NCBI RefSeq assembly: GCF_026015885.1
Contig: NZ_JAPDUG010000004.1
Coordinates: 62,001 to 126,000 of the forward strand
Length of the DNA stretch: 64,000 bases
Source of the DNA: Halocynthiibacter sp. SDUM655004
GTDB taxonomy: Bacteria; Pseudomonadota; Alphaproteobacteria; Rhodobacterales; Rhodobacteraceae
Direction: 5' to 3'
The notes under the pieces were generated by a model that saw nothing but the letters and a program-made list of their open reading frames with translations, made no database searches and was not told where the DNA came from. Below, one piece after another: positions 44,067-55,664 of this stretch. Each line of letters starts with the position of its first letter. Position 1 is the stretch's first letter. The position numbers and the translations under genes were made by a program.

Positions 44067-45149
44067 ATGGAGCAAACAATTCAATCCATATACGCCGCCC
44101 GCGTTGAAAGCGGAGAAATCCACAGCGACCCCAACCAGCTGGCAATTTTGCCTGATTTGGAGCGGCTTCGAAGCGATGTCTTGGAGAATTCGAAAGGCAA
44201 AGGGCTTTTCTCGGGGTTGTTTGGCAAGCGCGCTGAAACGCCGCGTGGCCTGTATCTTTGGGGCGGTGTTGGGCGTGGCAAGTCGATGTTGATGGATTTG
44301 TTCGTCTCATCGCTTCCTGAGGATCGAATTCGGCGCGTTCATTTTCACGCCTTCATGCAGGAAATACAAAACGCCCTTCATGTCGCCCGAAAAGAGGGTG
44401 CTGAAGATGCGTTGCTGCCCGTTGCCAAAGACGTTGCCGAAGGTTTGCAAGTCTTGGCGCTTGATGAAATGCAGATCACGGATATTGCGGATGCGATGAT
44501 TGTCGGGCGCCTTTTCGCGCTTCTGGATGAAGCCGGTGTGGCTATCATTACTACGTCAAACCGCCCGCCGGACGACCTCTATAAGAACGGCTTGAACAGA
44601 GATCTGTTTCTCCCGTTTATCGCGCACATCAAAGAGCGGCTCGACGTGATTGAATTGGCCAGCGCGACTGATTACCGACAAGACCGTCTTGCCGGCGAGC
44701 AGGTCTATTTCACGCCTTTGGATGCAACGGCGCGCGAAGAGATTGATCGGATCTGGGAGCGCTTGACAGGGGGTGAATCTGAGCATCTTACGCTAACCGT
44801 CAAGTCACGCTCGGTCGAGATTGCGAAGTTCCACAATGGCGTTGCCCGTATGGGGTTCTATGACCTTTGCGGAAAGTTCCTTGGCCCCGCGGACTATCTT
44901 GCAATTGCCGAAGCCGTTCGGGTGCTGATCCTTGAAAACATTCCCACGCTTGGACGGTCGAATTTCAACGAGGCGAAGCGGTTTGTGACCCTGATTGATA
45001 CGCTCTACGAGGCTAAAACACGGCTGATTTGCTCTGCTGCGGCGCAACCCGAAATGCTATATGTCGAAGGTGAGGGAACCTTCGAGTTCGAGCGCACAGC
45101 AAGCCGTTTACGAGAGATGCAGGACGCGAACTGGGGTAAGGACGCCTAG
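44067..45149 (+). CDS. zapE: Cell division protein ZapE / AFG1-like ATPase
   Basis: A 360-residue AFG1-type P-loop ATPase. Walker A is YLWGGVGRGKSML, Walker B is VLALDEMQITD, and the sensor segment is ITTSNRPPDDLY. ZapE modulates Z-ring dynamics in E. coli; the mitochondrial relatives act in protein quality control. I choose ATG 44067 by family fit. The strong AAGGAG is placed instead for an out-of-frame ATG at 44057 that opens a 16-codon ORF running over this start. The gene overlaps the convergent folC by four bases. Confidence 0.88.
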   Translation: MEQTIQSIYAARVESGEIHSDPNQLAILPDLERLRSDVLENSKGKGLFSGLFGKRAETPRGLYLWGGVGRGKSMLMDLFVSSLPEDRIRRVHFHAFMQEIQNALHVARKEGAEDALLPVAKDVAEGLQVLALDEMQITDIADAMIVGRLFALLDEAGVAIITTSNRPPDDLYKNGLNRDLFLPFIAHIKERLDVIELASATDYRQDRLAGEQVYFTPLDATAREEIDRIWERLTGGESEHLTLTVKSRSVEIAKFHNGVARMGFYDLCGKFLGPADYLAIAEAVRVLILENIPTLGRSNFNEAKRFVTLIDTLYEAKTRLICSAAAQPEMLYVEGEGTFEFERTASRLREMQDANWGKDA

Positions 45150-46420
45150 CCGTTATCTCGCAGGATTGCGCCCGCAAGATAAAGCGAACCACAGATTAGA
45201 ATACGCGCGTTTGGTTCATCTTGGAGGATGCTTTGAATAGCGTCTTTCGGATTGGATGCGATCGAGGCAGACATCCCGACGTCTTTAGCAAAACCGGCGG
45301 TTTCCTCTGCGGTTAGTGTTGCTGCTTCGCCTGGGATAGTAACGGCAAACAGACGCTCAACATGACCGGAAAGTGGGCGCAGATACCCGCCGATGTCTTT
45401 TGTGTTGAGCATTCCACAAATCAAATAGGTTGGGCGTTTTGGCAAAGCGGCGAGCGTCTTGGCGATGGCATGACCTGCCGCTGGATTGTGACCGCCATCT
45501 AGCCACAGCTCGCTGCCCTGAGCGGCCTCAACCAATGGTCCAGTTTTTAGACGTTGCATTCGCGCGGGCCAAGTTGCCTTTGTGACTGCTGCTTCGCAAG
45601 CGGCTTCATCAAACCCGAGCGTGCGCAAGCTTGTGATAGCGATCCCGGCGTTTTCAATTTGGTGGTGCCCCGGAAGGGTCGGCAATGGCAAATCCAGCAA
45701 GCCGGTCTCGTCTTGATAGATAAGTCGCCCGCGCTCCTCGGATACATGCCAATGCTGACCGAAAACGCTTAAGGGAACGCCAAGACGATGTGCTTTGTGT
45801 TCAATAACTTCAAGCGCTTCATCTTGTTGACGGCCAACAACACAAGGAACGCCGCGCTTAAGAATTCCTGCTTTTTCGCCAGCAATTTCCGGCAATGTTT
45901 CGCCAAGGAATTGCGTGTGGTCGATAGAGACCGGAGTGATGACTGTAAGCACGGGATTGTCGACAACATTGGTCGCGTCCAAACGCCCGCCAAGCCCGAC
46001 TTCCAAAAGGGTATAGTCTGCATCCGTACGCGCGAAGGCGAGAAGAGCGGCAGCTGTTGTGATCTCAAAATACGTGATGTCGGCGTCGCCATTGGCAACG
46101 TAACACTCGTCAAGGATTTCAGTAAGTGCGGGTTCGGAAATGAGCTCCCCAGCAAGCCGTATGCGTTCATGGAAACGCGCGAGATGTGGCGAGGTATAAG
46201 CGTGGGCAGTTTTGCCCGCGCCTTCCAATCCAGCGCGGATCATTGCTTGGGTGCTGCCTTTTCCGTTGGTGCCAGCAATGTGAATGACCGAAGGAAGGCG
46301 ACGCTCGGGGTTATCGAGCCGTTCCAACAGCCTCCACATCCGATCAAGTGTCAGATCGATCACCTTCGGGTGCAACGACATCATTCGTTCAAGAATGACG
46401 TCCGAAGATTTTTGGTTCAC
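45146..46420 (-). CDS. folC: Bifunctional folylpolyglutamate synthase / dihydrofolate synthase
   Basis: A 424-residue Mur-ligase-type enzyme that adds glutamate to dihydropteroate and to folates. The ATP loop is [15 protein letters not shown], and the FTSPH-like loop is [15 protein letters not shown]. The C-terminal ligase domain contains [12 protein letters not shown]. The start codon is GTG at 46420, overlapping the accD stop (GTGA), so translation is coupled to accD. The accD-folC order is common in alphaproteobacteria. Confidence 0.95.
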   Translation of the reverse strand: MNQKSSDVILERMMSLHPKVIDLTLDRMWRLLERLDNPERRLPSVIHIAGTNGKGSTQAMIRAGLEGAGKTAHAYTSPHLARFHERIRLAGELISEPALTEILDECYVANGDADITYFEITTAAALLAFARTDADYTLLEVGLGGRLDATNVVDNPVLTVITPVSIDHTQFLGETLPEIAGEKAGILKRGVPCVVGRQQDEALEVIEHKAHRLGVPLSVFGQHWHVSEERGRLIYQDETGLLDLPLPTLPGHHQIENAGIAITSLRTLGFDEAACEAAVTKATWPARMQRLKTGPLVEAAQGSELWLDGGHNPAAGHAIAKTLAALPKRPTYLICGMLNTKDIGGYLRPLSGHVERLFAVTIPGEAATLTAEETAGFAKDVGMSASIASNPKDAIQSILQDEPNARILICGSLYLAGAILRDNG

Positions 46421-47337
46421 TTTTCTTCTGCCTTCGGCGCTTCGGACTTAGCTTTAGAAGGTTTCGGCAGATCGCCCGCTACCGCAGGAGGAAGCCCCGT
46501 GAGCGCGCGCGTGATCGACGTTAGTTCTGCTTTGAGGTTTTTGCGGTGTGTCACGCGGTCGAGCATACCGTGGTCGAGGAGATACTCAGATCGTTGGAAG
46601 CCTTCGGGGAGTTTTTCGCGGATGGTTTGTTCGATCACACGTGTACCAGCAAAGCCGATAAGGGCGTTTGGTTCACCGATGTGGATATCTCCAAGCATCG
46701 CATAGGATGCTGTAACGCCGCCGGTTGTTGGATGCGTCAATACAACGATGAACGGCAGTCCTTCTTCCTTAAGCATCTCAACCGCAACAGTGGTGCGCGG
46801 CATTTGCATCAGGGATAGGATACCTTCCTGCATTCGGGCCCCGCCAGCAGCGGAGAACAGGATAAGGGGGCGTTCGAGTTTCACGGCGGTTTCTGCCGCG
46901 GCAATGATCGCGTTACCGACGTACATGCCCATAGAGCCGCCCATAAATGAGAAGTCCTGACAGGCGGCAACGATCGGTGTGCGGTTCATCTCGCCCTGCG
47001 CCACCAGCATCGCGTCTTTCTCGCCGGTTTTCTTCTGTGCGGCTTTAAGGCGCTCAGGATACTTTTTCTGATCCTTGAAGTGCAGGGGATCATGAATCAC
47101 TTCGGGTACGCTGACTTCGGTGAAGATGCCACCGTCGAATAGATCGGCAAACCGGTCGCGCGGCGTGATGTGCATGTGATGATCACATGACGAGCAAACA
47201 TTCAGGTTATCGGCCAACTCGCGGTGGAACAGCATGGTGCCGCATTCGGGGCACTTCTTCCACAAGTTCTCCGGAACTTCGCGTCGGGAAAACAATGAGT
47301 TAATTGTGGGGCGAACGTAGTTCGAAATCCAGTTCAT
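46417..47337 (-). CDS. accD: Acetyl-CoA carboxylase carboxyltransferase subunit beta
   Basis: A 306-residue subunit beginning [20 protein letters not shown], the normal AccD start; a 6-codon extension to 47355 is not needed. The C4 zinc finger is [16 protein letters not shown] ... CSSC near residues 28-50. The carboxyltransferase core has [12 protein letters not shown] and GGARMQEG. With AccA it makes malonyl-CoA for fatty acid synthesis. A lysine/alanine-rich C-terminal tail follows. It is upstream of folC and coupled to it. Confidence 0.96.
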   Translation of the reverse strand: MNWISNYVRPTINSLFSRREVPENLWKKCPECGTMLFHRELADNLNVCSSCDHHMHITPRDRFADLFDGGIFTEVSVPEVIHDPLHFKDQKKYPERLKAAQKKTGEKDAMLVAQGEMNRTPIVAACQDFSFMGGSMGMYVGNAIIAAAETAVKLERPLILFSAAGGARMQEGILSLMQMPRTTVAVEMLKEEGLPFIVVLTHPTTGGVTASYAMLGDIHIGEPNALIGFAGTRVIEQTIREKLPEGFQRSEYLLDHGMLDRVTHRKNLKAELTSITRALTGLPPAVAGDLPKPSKAKSEAPKAEEK

Positions 47338-47413
47338 CCTGAGCTTGTCCTGCAAGTTGGGGCGCGATGCATTGCGTTTGCCTTCAAATAATCAATGGTA
47401 GCATGAATTGCAA

Positions 47414-48304
47414 TCAACGTCGAAGCCCAACGCGGATTGCAAGCCAGCTGACTCCCAAAAATCCAAGCTCAATGGCAAGCTGTATACCCGTCATTTCAAT
47501 TTCGGTCGGCTCGGCAAGAATGGTGAAGAGCGAGAGTCCGCCCGTTTCATTTGGCAAGGAAACAAGTAGAATGCCTTTGACGTTATTAATAAAATGAAAG
47601 GCCATTGCCGCGCCGAGATTGCCGGTTCGGGCCGTTAAATCGGTTGCCACCAGCGCAAATACACCAGCCCAAAGCGCAACCATCCAAGCGCTCTCTCCAT
47701 GAATGCTTGGGCTGTAATGACCAACGGCAAAGACGATTGCGGGCAACCCCATCCAGACCATCGGTGATGAAAGCCGGGCCGCAAGCTGTTGTGTCAGATA
47801 CCCACGAAACAGGATCTCCTCAGCACTTGTCTGTACGAGCACGGCGCATAGCGAAACAGGCAGCAGGAGGAGCCAAAGCGAAAACGGCACATTTGGTACA
47901 AAACGTGCGGTTGCATCCTCTACGGGTGGGCCGGAGGGAATAACGGCCAGCGCGATTGTCAGCCAAAGTAGCGCTTTCGTTGCAATCCAGAAATCACGGC
48001 GCAATTGGGTGAGATCACCCAGCAGCGTCAACGGCGCGCGACCATGAATAAAACGTGTGGCGATCACCACGCCAATTGCGATGAAGCCGAAAGCATAGAG
48101 AATAGTCAGCGTCTGAGCGGTGCTGTAGCACTCAAAGGTTTCATTGCCACGTTCGCAAATCACCGGCCCCTCGATGGATGGTGCAATCAGCGAAGAAAGA
48201 AAAATCGCCAAACCATAGGCCGCGACGAATCCAACGACCGTTCGCCATAGCTCGCTGGTTGGTTTTGCGGGCGCAATAAATCCGTTTAGGGGGGCGTATG
48301 ACAT
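47414..48304 (-). CDS. CPBP-family intramembrane metalloprotease
   Basis: A 296-residue membrane protein with about eight hydrophobic segments. The CPBP/Abi motifs are present: EEILFRGYLTQQL (Glu-Glu and Arg), FAVGHYSP and HFINNVKG with the metal-binding histidines. Members process CAAX-type or bacteriocin-like substrates; the target here is unknown. Start is ATG 48304 (MSYAPLNGF) or GTG 48310; no ribosome site decides. It is divergent from ilvD. Confidence 0.87.
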   Translation of the reverse strand: MSYAPLNGFIAPAKPTSELWRTVVGFVAAYGLAIFLSSLIAPSIEGPVICERGNETFECYSTAQTLTILYAFGFIAIGVVIATRFIHGRAPLTLLGDLTQLRRDFWIATKALLWLTIALAVIPSGPPVEDATARFVPNVPFSLWLLLLPVSLCAVLVQTSAEEILFRGYLTQQLAARLSSPMVWMGLPAIVFAVGHYSPSIHGESAWMVALWAGVFALVATDLTARTGNLGAAMAFHFINNVKGILLVSLPNETGGLSLFTILAEPTEIEMTGIQLAIELGFLGVSWLAIRVGLRR

Positions 48305-48424
48305 CAACACTCAAATCTATTTTTGCCGATACGCTATCTGCCGCATCTGAAATGTGCAATCGCGGCTTGTTAAAAAGGCGGTGAACGAATATTCCCATTG
48401 GCGACCAAGAAAAGGAAGCTAGAC

Positions 48425-50158
48425 ATGACCGCCAGCAAGTTTGACAAAACAAAATTACCAAGCCGCCATGTGACGGAAGGGCCATCCCGCGCGCCACACC
48501 GGTCCTATTTCTATGCGATGGGTCTGGACGAGACAGAGATTCACCAGCCGTGGGTTGGCGTGGCGACATGCTGGAACGAAGCCGCACCTTGTAACATCGC
48601 ACTCAACCGTCAGGCGCAGTCGGTCAAGCTTGGCGTGAAAGCCGGCGGTGGTACACCGCGTGAGTTCACAACGATCACCGTGACAGACGGTATTGCCATG
48701 GGCCACGAAGGTATGCGCAGCAGCCTCGCCAGCCGCGAAGCAATTGCTGACACGGTTGAGCTGACGATGCGTGGCCACTGCTATGACGCGGTTGTTGGCC
48801 TCGCGGGTTGCGATAAATCCCTGCCCGGTATGATGATGGCGATGGTGCGCCTGAATGTGCCGTCTGTTTTCCTTTATGGCGGTTCGATCCTTCCGGGTCG
48901 GCTTGATGGCAATGACGTCACCGTTCAAGACGTGTTTGAGGCCGTGGGCAAACAGCAAGCTGGCGTTATGTCCAACGTTGACCTTGAGACGCTCGAAAAA
49001 GTGGCATGCCCATCTGCGGGCGCTTGTGGTGGCCAGTTTACTGCAAACACTATGGCCTGTGTGTCCGAGGCGATCGGCCTTGCGCTGATGAACTCCTCTG
49101 GTGCGCCAGCGCCCTATGAGAGCCGTGACCAGCATGCTTCTGCTTCTGGCGAAGCTGTGATGAACCTCATCGCAAAAAACATCCGCGCTCGTGATGTTGT
49201 GACTCGCAAGAGTCTTGAAAACGCGGCGCGCGTTGTGGCTTGTACTGGTGGCTCGACAAACGCTGGCCTTCACTTGCCTGCTATCGCTCATGAAGCAGGT
49301 ATCGAATTTAGCCTTCAGGATGTTTGTGACATTTTCCGCGACACGCCGTATTTCGTCGATCTGAAGCCCGGCGGGAACTACGTTGCCAAAGACCTTTATG
49401 AAGTAGGCGGCGTTCCTGTTGTGATGAAAGAACTGCGTAAAGCAGGTCTTATCCACGAAGACTGCATGACTGCATCGGGCAAGACACTTGGCGAAGAGCT
49501 TGACCAGATCGAAGGCGAAGCCGACGGCAAGGTGATCTATCCTGTCGAGAAGCCGCTTTCGAAAACTGGTGGCGTTGTCGGCCTTATGGGCAACCTCGCG
49601 CCAGAAGGTGCGATTGTTAAGGTTGCAGGCATGGCTGAAGATCAGCAGGTCTTCACTGGGCCTGCGCATGTGTTTGAGTGCGAAGAGGATGCCTTCGCCG
49701 CTGTAAAAGCGCGCGACTACAAAGAAGGCGAAGTGATCGTGATCCGCAACGAAGGCCCCGCTGGCGGCCCTGGCATGCGTGAAATGCTCGCCACGACCGC
49801 TGCGCTCTCCGGTCAGGGTATGGGCAAGAAGGTTGCGCTTATCACGGATGGCCGCTTCTCTGGCGCGACACGTGGTTTCTGCGTTGGTCACGTTGGCCCA
49901 GAAGCGGCGCACGGCGGACCGATTGCACTCGTCAAAGACGGTGACATGATCACGCTCAACGCGATCACAGGCGAAATTTCGGTTGATGTTTCGGACGAAG
50001 AAATGGCCAAGCGTAAATCTGAATGGGTTGGCCCGAAACCAACGATCTATGCATCGGGTGCACTCTGGAAATACGCGCAACTCGTTGGCTCGACCCGACT
50101 TGGCGCCGTGACCCACCCGGGTGGCAATGCTGAAAAGCACCAATACGTCGATCTCTAA
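48425..50158 (+). CDS. ilvD: Dihydroxy-acid dehydratase
   Basis: A 577-residue iron-sulfur enzyme for valine, leucine and isoleucine synthesis, converting dihydroxy acids to 2-keto acids. Cluster cysteines lie at residues 56 (or 49), 129 (GLAGCDKS) and 201 (PSAGACGG). The C-terminal [10 protein letters not shown] motif is intact. AGGAAG precedes the ATG at 48425; a TTG nine codons earlier is less likely. The gene has strong codon bias. It ends at a long hairpin terminator. Confidence 0.96.
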   Translation: MTASKFDKTKLPSRHVTEGPSRAPHRSYFYAMGLDETEIHQPWVGVATCWNEAAPCNIALNRQAQSVKLGVKAGGGTPREFTTITVTDGIAMGHEGMRSSLASREAIADTVELTMRGHCYDAVVGLAGCDKSLPGMMMAMVRLNVPSVFLYGGSILPGRLDGNDVTVQDVFEAVGKQQAGVMSNVDLETLEKVACPSAGACGGQFTANTMACVSEAIGLALMNSSGAPAPYESRDQHASASGEAVMNLIAKNIRARDVVTRKSLENAARVVACTGGSTNAGLHLPAIAHEAGIEFSLQDVCDIFRDTPYFVDLKPGGNYVAKDLYEVGGVPVVMKELRKAGLIHEDCMTASGKTLGEELDQIEGEADGKVIYPVEKPLSKTGGVVGLMGNLAPEGAIVKVAGMAEDQQVFTGPAHVFECEEDAFAAVKARDYKEGEVIVIRNEGPAGGPGMREMLATTAALSGQGMGKKVALITDGRFSGATRGFCVGHVGPEAAHGGPIALVKDGDMITLNAITGEISVDVSDEEMAKRKSEWVGPKPTIYASGALWKYAQLVGSTRLGAVTHPGGNAEKHQYVDL

Positions 50159-50170
50159 GACATAAGACTG

Positions 50171-50207
50171 CCGGAACGCGGCGTAGGTGCTGCATTCCGG
50201 ATTTCTT
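50171..50207 (+). terminator. Terminator of ilvD
   Basis: CCGGAA-c-GCGGC-6-nt loop-GCTGC-a-TTCCGG, an extended stem with one G-T pair and one mismatch, followed by ATTTCTT. Confidence 0.7.
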
Positions 50208-50217
50208 AACTGTTCCT

Positions 50218-50260
50218 TTTGCGCCACCTGCTTTACTTAGAATAAAGCAGGTGGCGCAAA
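50218..50260. repeat. Perfect 18-bp inverted repeat between ilvD and the DUF6478 gene
   Basis: TTTGCGCCACCTGCTTTA (50218-50235) and its exact complement (50243-50260) around a 7-nt loop. It lies just after the ilvD terminator and 31 bases before the next start. No T-run follows on the plus strand. It may be a second terminator, an mRNA 5' stabiliser or a mobile-repeat remnant. Confidence 0.7.
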
Positions 50261-50291
50261 TCGTTCTAGATCAGAGGTCGTTCAGAAACCA

Positions 50292-51065
50292 ATGCAGAAC
50301 AGGCTCAGAGACTTTTTCGCGGAGTTGTTTTTTCGCAGGGAGCTGTCCTATTGGACCCGCTGGGCGCGCAACGCTGAATCGATGCGATTGTCAAAGCTCC
50401 GCAAACTCAAGAAGCGCGGCAGCCAACTGCGGGCGCGTATTGACAAACTGAACCACACCGCAGAACAGCGGCTTCGGATGCCGCGAATTGGATCTGATGC
50501 AATCCATTCACGTTTGTATTCTGATTGGGCGTGGCGTCCTGCTCTGTGGAAATTACCGCTTGTACCTGCGGGGAAGGCGCCGCTTCACAACAAGGATTCG
50601 ATAGGCAGCGAAGCCACCATTTTTCACGACAGCAGTAGATCAGAGATTGCAGTGCGGCAGGTCCGAAATCGGCAAAGTACGGACCTTGCCCCTTTTGGGA
50701 TTCAGCTCGATGTGTTCGCCTTTGAGGGCAGCTTCCTGAGCCTTGTTGTAGATCTCCCTGTGGAGGCGGTTGAAGGGCTGAAGCAGAACCATCTCATTTG
50801 CTTGGACACGATCGTTGAGCTTGAACGCCCTATCGTGATTACTGCGCGGCTTAATGTGATGCATGGCCCGAATACCGAGCAAATCGTCCGCGAACTGCCT
50901 CTTTATGACTCTGAGGTCATGGTTGAGTTTGATCTTTCTTATACCGATCTAAACGAAAAACGTGTGGAGCGGATGTGGGTCGATTTGATCTTCGAGGAAC
51001 CAGAGTTCAATCGCATCGAATTGCGAGACCTGACCTTTAGCCGCCGACCGCGCACGCAGATTTAG
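50292..51065 (+). CDS. DUF6478 family protein
   Basis: A 257-residue protein resembling the DUF6478 family of Rhodobacteraceae. The N-terminal part is highly basic and coiled (WTRWARNAESMRLSKLRKLKKRGSQLRARIDKL). The remainder is a beta-rich domain with LAPFGIQLDVFAFEGSFLSLVVDLP and a C-terminal RIELRDLTFSRRPRTQI. No function is known. It is followed after eight bases by another hypothetical gene, so they form a pair. There is no signal peptide. Confidence 0.7.
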   Translation: MQNRLRDFFAELFFRRELSYWTRWARNAESMRLSKLRKLKKRGSQLRARIDKLNHTAEQRLRMPRIGSDAIHSRLYSDWAWRPALWKLPLVPAGKAPLHNKDSIGSEATIFHDSSRSEIAVRQVRNRQSTDLAPFGIQLDVFAFEGSFLSLVVDLPVEAVEGLKQNHLICLDTIVELERPIVITARLNVMHGPNTEQIVRELPLYDSEVMVEFDLSYTDLNEKRVERMWVDLIFEEPEFNRIELRDLTFSRRPRTQI

Positions 51066-51073
51066 GAGCCGAT

Positions 51074-51457
51074 GTGAGTAAGCTGACATTAGAGAAAACA
51101 CGGATCATCGAAGGTGTCTGGGAAGGGCGTTTGACCCGCGACGATGGCTACGACGGCATTCCATTGGTGTCTGTGAAGCATCTTGATCAAGAGATCGAAG
51201 GTGTGATGCAAGACGATATCCCTAATGATGCAAACTCCTGGACCGTTAAGGTTCCGATCCCGGCGAACTTGCTAGCGGAGGGCGTGCACACCTTTGTTAT
51301 TTTGGATGCAAAGAGCGGTGAAACGCTGAACAGCTTTAGTGTCATCACTGGCGAAGCTCTGGCAGAGGATATTCGAGCAGAGGTCGATCTTCTGCGTGAT
51401 GAGCTTGATATGCTGAAACGTGCCTTCCGTCGGCATTGCGCGGAAACTGCGAATTAA
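51074..51457 (+). CDS. Hypothetical protein paired with DUF6478
   Basis: A 127-residue protein starting at GTG 51074, with TAGGAG nine bases upstream next to the preceding stop. It has a beta-rich first part (LEKTRIIEGVWEGRLTRDDG ... NSWTVKVPIPANLLAEGVHTFVILDAKSGETLNSFSVITGE) and a C-terminal helix EDIRAEVDLLRDELDMLKRAFRRH that looks like a coiled coil. I recognise no characterised family. Its tight coupling to the DUF6478 gene suggests that the two act together. Confidence 0.7.
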   Translation: MSKLTLEKTRIIEGVWEGRLTRDDGYDGIPLVSVKHLDQEIEGVMQDDIPNDANSWTVKVPIPANLLAEGVHTFVILDAKSGETLNSFSVITGEALAEDIRAEVDLLRDELDMLKRAFRRHCAETAN

Positions 51458-51491
51458 GCACCACGTCCATTTGGTTTTCCACCAAAACTGA

Positions 51492-53582
<2,091 letters not shown>

Positions 53583-53615
53583 TCTGTTTTATTATTTCAA
53601 ATTAATGGTTTATTA

Positions 53616-53644
53616 GCGGAGCCGCGGTGGATGCGCGCCTCCGC
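53616..53644 (+). terminator. Hairpin after fadH
   Basis: GCGGAG-c-CGCG-7-nt loop-CGCG-c-CTCCGC, a strong stem 33 bases past the fadH stop but without a T-run. A second bulged inverted repeat (TTTGTGG-CCGTT / AACGG-tt-CCACAAA, 53646-53679) directly follows and may be a regulatory site for the LysR gene. Confidence 0.5.
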
Positions 53645-53766
53645 ATTTGTGGCCGTTGTTTTGGAAACGGTTCCACAAAAACCGCCATATTGTCAGTCTA
53701 TCAGCACAATTCCGCCCAAATTGACGGCCATATATTTCTGGCACGACGTTGATGTAAGGGTAACAA

Positions 53767-54672
53767 ATGGACCGTTTAACAGAGATGGAAGCCTTTGCCA
53801 CAGTTGTGGATCAGGGCGGCTTCACGGACGCGGCTAAGAAAATGGGGATTTCTAAGTCTGCTGTTTCCAAACATGTTTCATCGCTCGAAGCGCGCCTCGG
53901 CGCCCGTCTGTTGAACCGGACAACCCGTCGTGTCAGCCCGACTGAAATTGGCTTGGCGTATTATGATCGTGCCCGTCGTGTTTTGAACGATGCTGGCGAA
54001 GCAGATGCCCTCGTTACATCCATGCAATCGGCCCCATCAGGTTTGCTGCGCATTTCAGTCGCAACGGACTTCGGCGTTAACCATCTTTCGCCCGTTCTTG
54101 GCGAGTTTTTGTCCGATTTTCCAGAAATTACCGTCAACATGGTTCTGAACAATCGCTATGTCGAATTGATTAGCGAAGGTTTTGATATGGCGATCCGAAT
54201 TGGTGAGCTGGAAGACAGCACACTTCGCGCTCGCAAACTTACAGAAACAACCAAACGTATGGTGGCTTCGCCAAAGTATTTTGAAGAGTTTGGCCGCCCC
54301 GCAAAGATTGACGATCTGAACGATCACAAACTTCTTCACTACACGAACCAGTCGAACGGCGCAGTTTGGAAAATTACTGCACCATCTGGCGAAAAACGAC
54401 AGGTTCGCACATCTGGCTGGCTTTCTGTGAATGACGGGCAATCGCTTTTGAATGCGGCTGTTTCCGGCCTTGGTATCGCGTATTTGCCGAGCTATCTCTA
54501 CGCGAATGCGCTGAATGACGGCTTGATCGAAGAGGCGATGCCCGATCTTCCTGTTGAAAAACAAGGGATCTACGCCGTCTATCCGCCAGGCCGCTTTACC
54601 CAGCCCAAGGTGCGCGCATTTATTGATTTTCTTGTGAATTCATTCGCAGAAAAAGGCCCAGACGCCTGGTAA
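53767..54672 (+). CDS. LysR-family transcriptional regulator
   Basis: A 301-residue LTTR. The HTH reads FTDAAKKMGISKSAVSKHVSSLEARLGARLLNRTTRRVSPTE, followed by a LysR substrate-binding domain with LRISVATDFGVNHLSPVLGEFL and a late GLGIAYLPSYL. It resembles the subgroup that acts on genes for small oxidoreductases or efflux. The target is not obvious: fadH is upstream in the same direction and an OmpA-like operon converges from the right. GTAAGGGTAAC precedes the ATG. Confidence 0.92.
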   Translation: MDRLTEMEAFATVVDQGGFTDAAKKMGISKSAVSKHVSSLEARLGARLLNRTTRRVSPTEIGLAYYDRARRVLNDAGEADALVTSMQSAPSGLLRISVATDFGVNHLSPVLGEFLSDFPEITVNMVLNNRYVELISEGFDMAIRIGELEDSTLRARKLTETTKRMVASPKYFEEFGRPAKIDDLNDHKLLHYTNQSNGAVWKITAPSGEKRQVRTSGWLSVNDGQSLLNAAVSGLGIAYLPSYLYANALNDGLIEEAMPDLPVEKQGIYAVYPPGRFTQPKVRAFIDFLVNSFAEKGPDAW

Positions 54673-54704
54673 TCCCCATCGCAACTTAACTTGAGCTGCT
54701 GATC

Positions 54705-55664
54705 CTAGCGATTGGCCGCGTAGCCGTTTATTGAGGTCATGATAACCTCTACCCGACGGTTTTGTGCGCGTCCCTCATTGGTCAAATTGCTCGCGCGCGG
54801 CGCGAGAAATCCCATACCCTCTGCAGACAATTGCGCCTCTGGCACGTCATATTTGTTGACCAGCATTGCAGCAACAGAACGCGCACGTTTCTTTGAAAGC
54901 GCGATATTGTCGGTCAGCGAACCTTCGGAATCTGTATGTCCAACGAGCGCAACGTTCCGCTCTGGATTTGCCTTGAGGTAGTCAGCGAGGGCCGCAAGAG
55001 TTGCGAAGTCACCATCCGCAAGTGCAGATGAACCCGTTGCGAAAACAAGATCGTCCAACACAAAATGCCCTTTGTTCTCAAGGCTTTCGGAAAGGCTTCC
55101 TTGCGCAATGGTTTCAGTCGGTCTTGCGCCTTTTGTGGCTGTTGTCAGTGGTAAGCCAAGTGAAGGATCGCCTCCGGCCTGAACGATTTGAACGTATCCA
55201 GCGCTTGCCGATTTGCTCACGACAAGACTTGCATATTGAGGCCCGTCTTCTGTTTCTTTTTGGGCTGCAAAATAGCGGAAATCGCCAAGATCGACGTGCA
55301 TTATGGGTTCGGGGAAAATATCAACCGAGAACCGGAAATCAAATCCACCGCATGCTGCGGTTTCGCATTCATAAAGGCGCGTATACCCGTCTTCGACAAG
55401 TTGATCGCGCATCATGTCAAGGAGCCCCAGCGTCGTGACGCGCGAAGAGCTTATCTTCCAAGCTTGTTTCTCGACGCGCCCTTCCGCAGAAACAGAAGCA
55501 ACATCTTTACCAGTCCAGCCGCCAGTCGGAAGGCGATAGCTGCTAGAATTTTCAAGCGCTTCAGCAACCAGTTGAGCGCCATTCGGCAGCTTCAGGTCCA
55601 TGGCCGTCGACGCCATAGGCAGGCAGGCAAGTACACCTGCAACGATATGCTTGGTGCTTTTCAT
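54705..55664 (-). CDS. OmpA-family outer membrane/periplasmic protein
   Basis: A 319-residue secreted protein with signal peptide MKSTKHIVAGVLACLPMASTAMA-like (cleavage near STA-MDL). The first 190 residues form a domain with YECETAACGGFDFRFSVDIFPEPIMHVDLGDFRYF, similar to DUF4892-type regions. The C-terminus is a complete OmpA peptidoglycan-binding domain: ALVGHTDSEGSLTDNIALSKKRARSVA and NEGRAQNRRVEVIMTS. It is the last gene of a four-gene operon, overlapping its upstream neighbour by four bases. Confidence 0.9.
   Translation of the reverse strand: MKSTKHIVAGVLACLPMASTAMDLKLPNGAQLVAEALENSSSYRLPTGGWTGKDVASVSAEGRVEKQAWKISSSRVTTLGLLDMMRDQLVEDGYTRLYECETAACGGFDFRFSVDIFPEPIMHVDLGDFRYFAAQKETEDGPQYASLVVSKSASAGYVQIVQAGGDPSLGLPLTTATKGARPTETIAQGSLSESLENKGHFVLDDLVFATGSSALADGDFATLAALADYLKANPERNVALVGHTDSEGSLTDNIALSKKRARSVAAMLVNKYDVPEAQLSAEGMGFLAPRASNLTNEGRAQNRRVEVIMTSINGYAANR

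Noticed and set aside
48455-50227. A 590-codon open frame on the minus strand across ilvD
   Set aside because: It is the antisense shadow of a strongly biased gene; it has no family features, no ribosome site and ilvD is unmistakable on the other strand.
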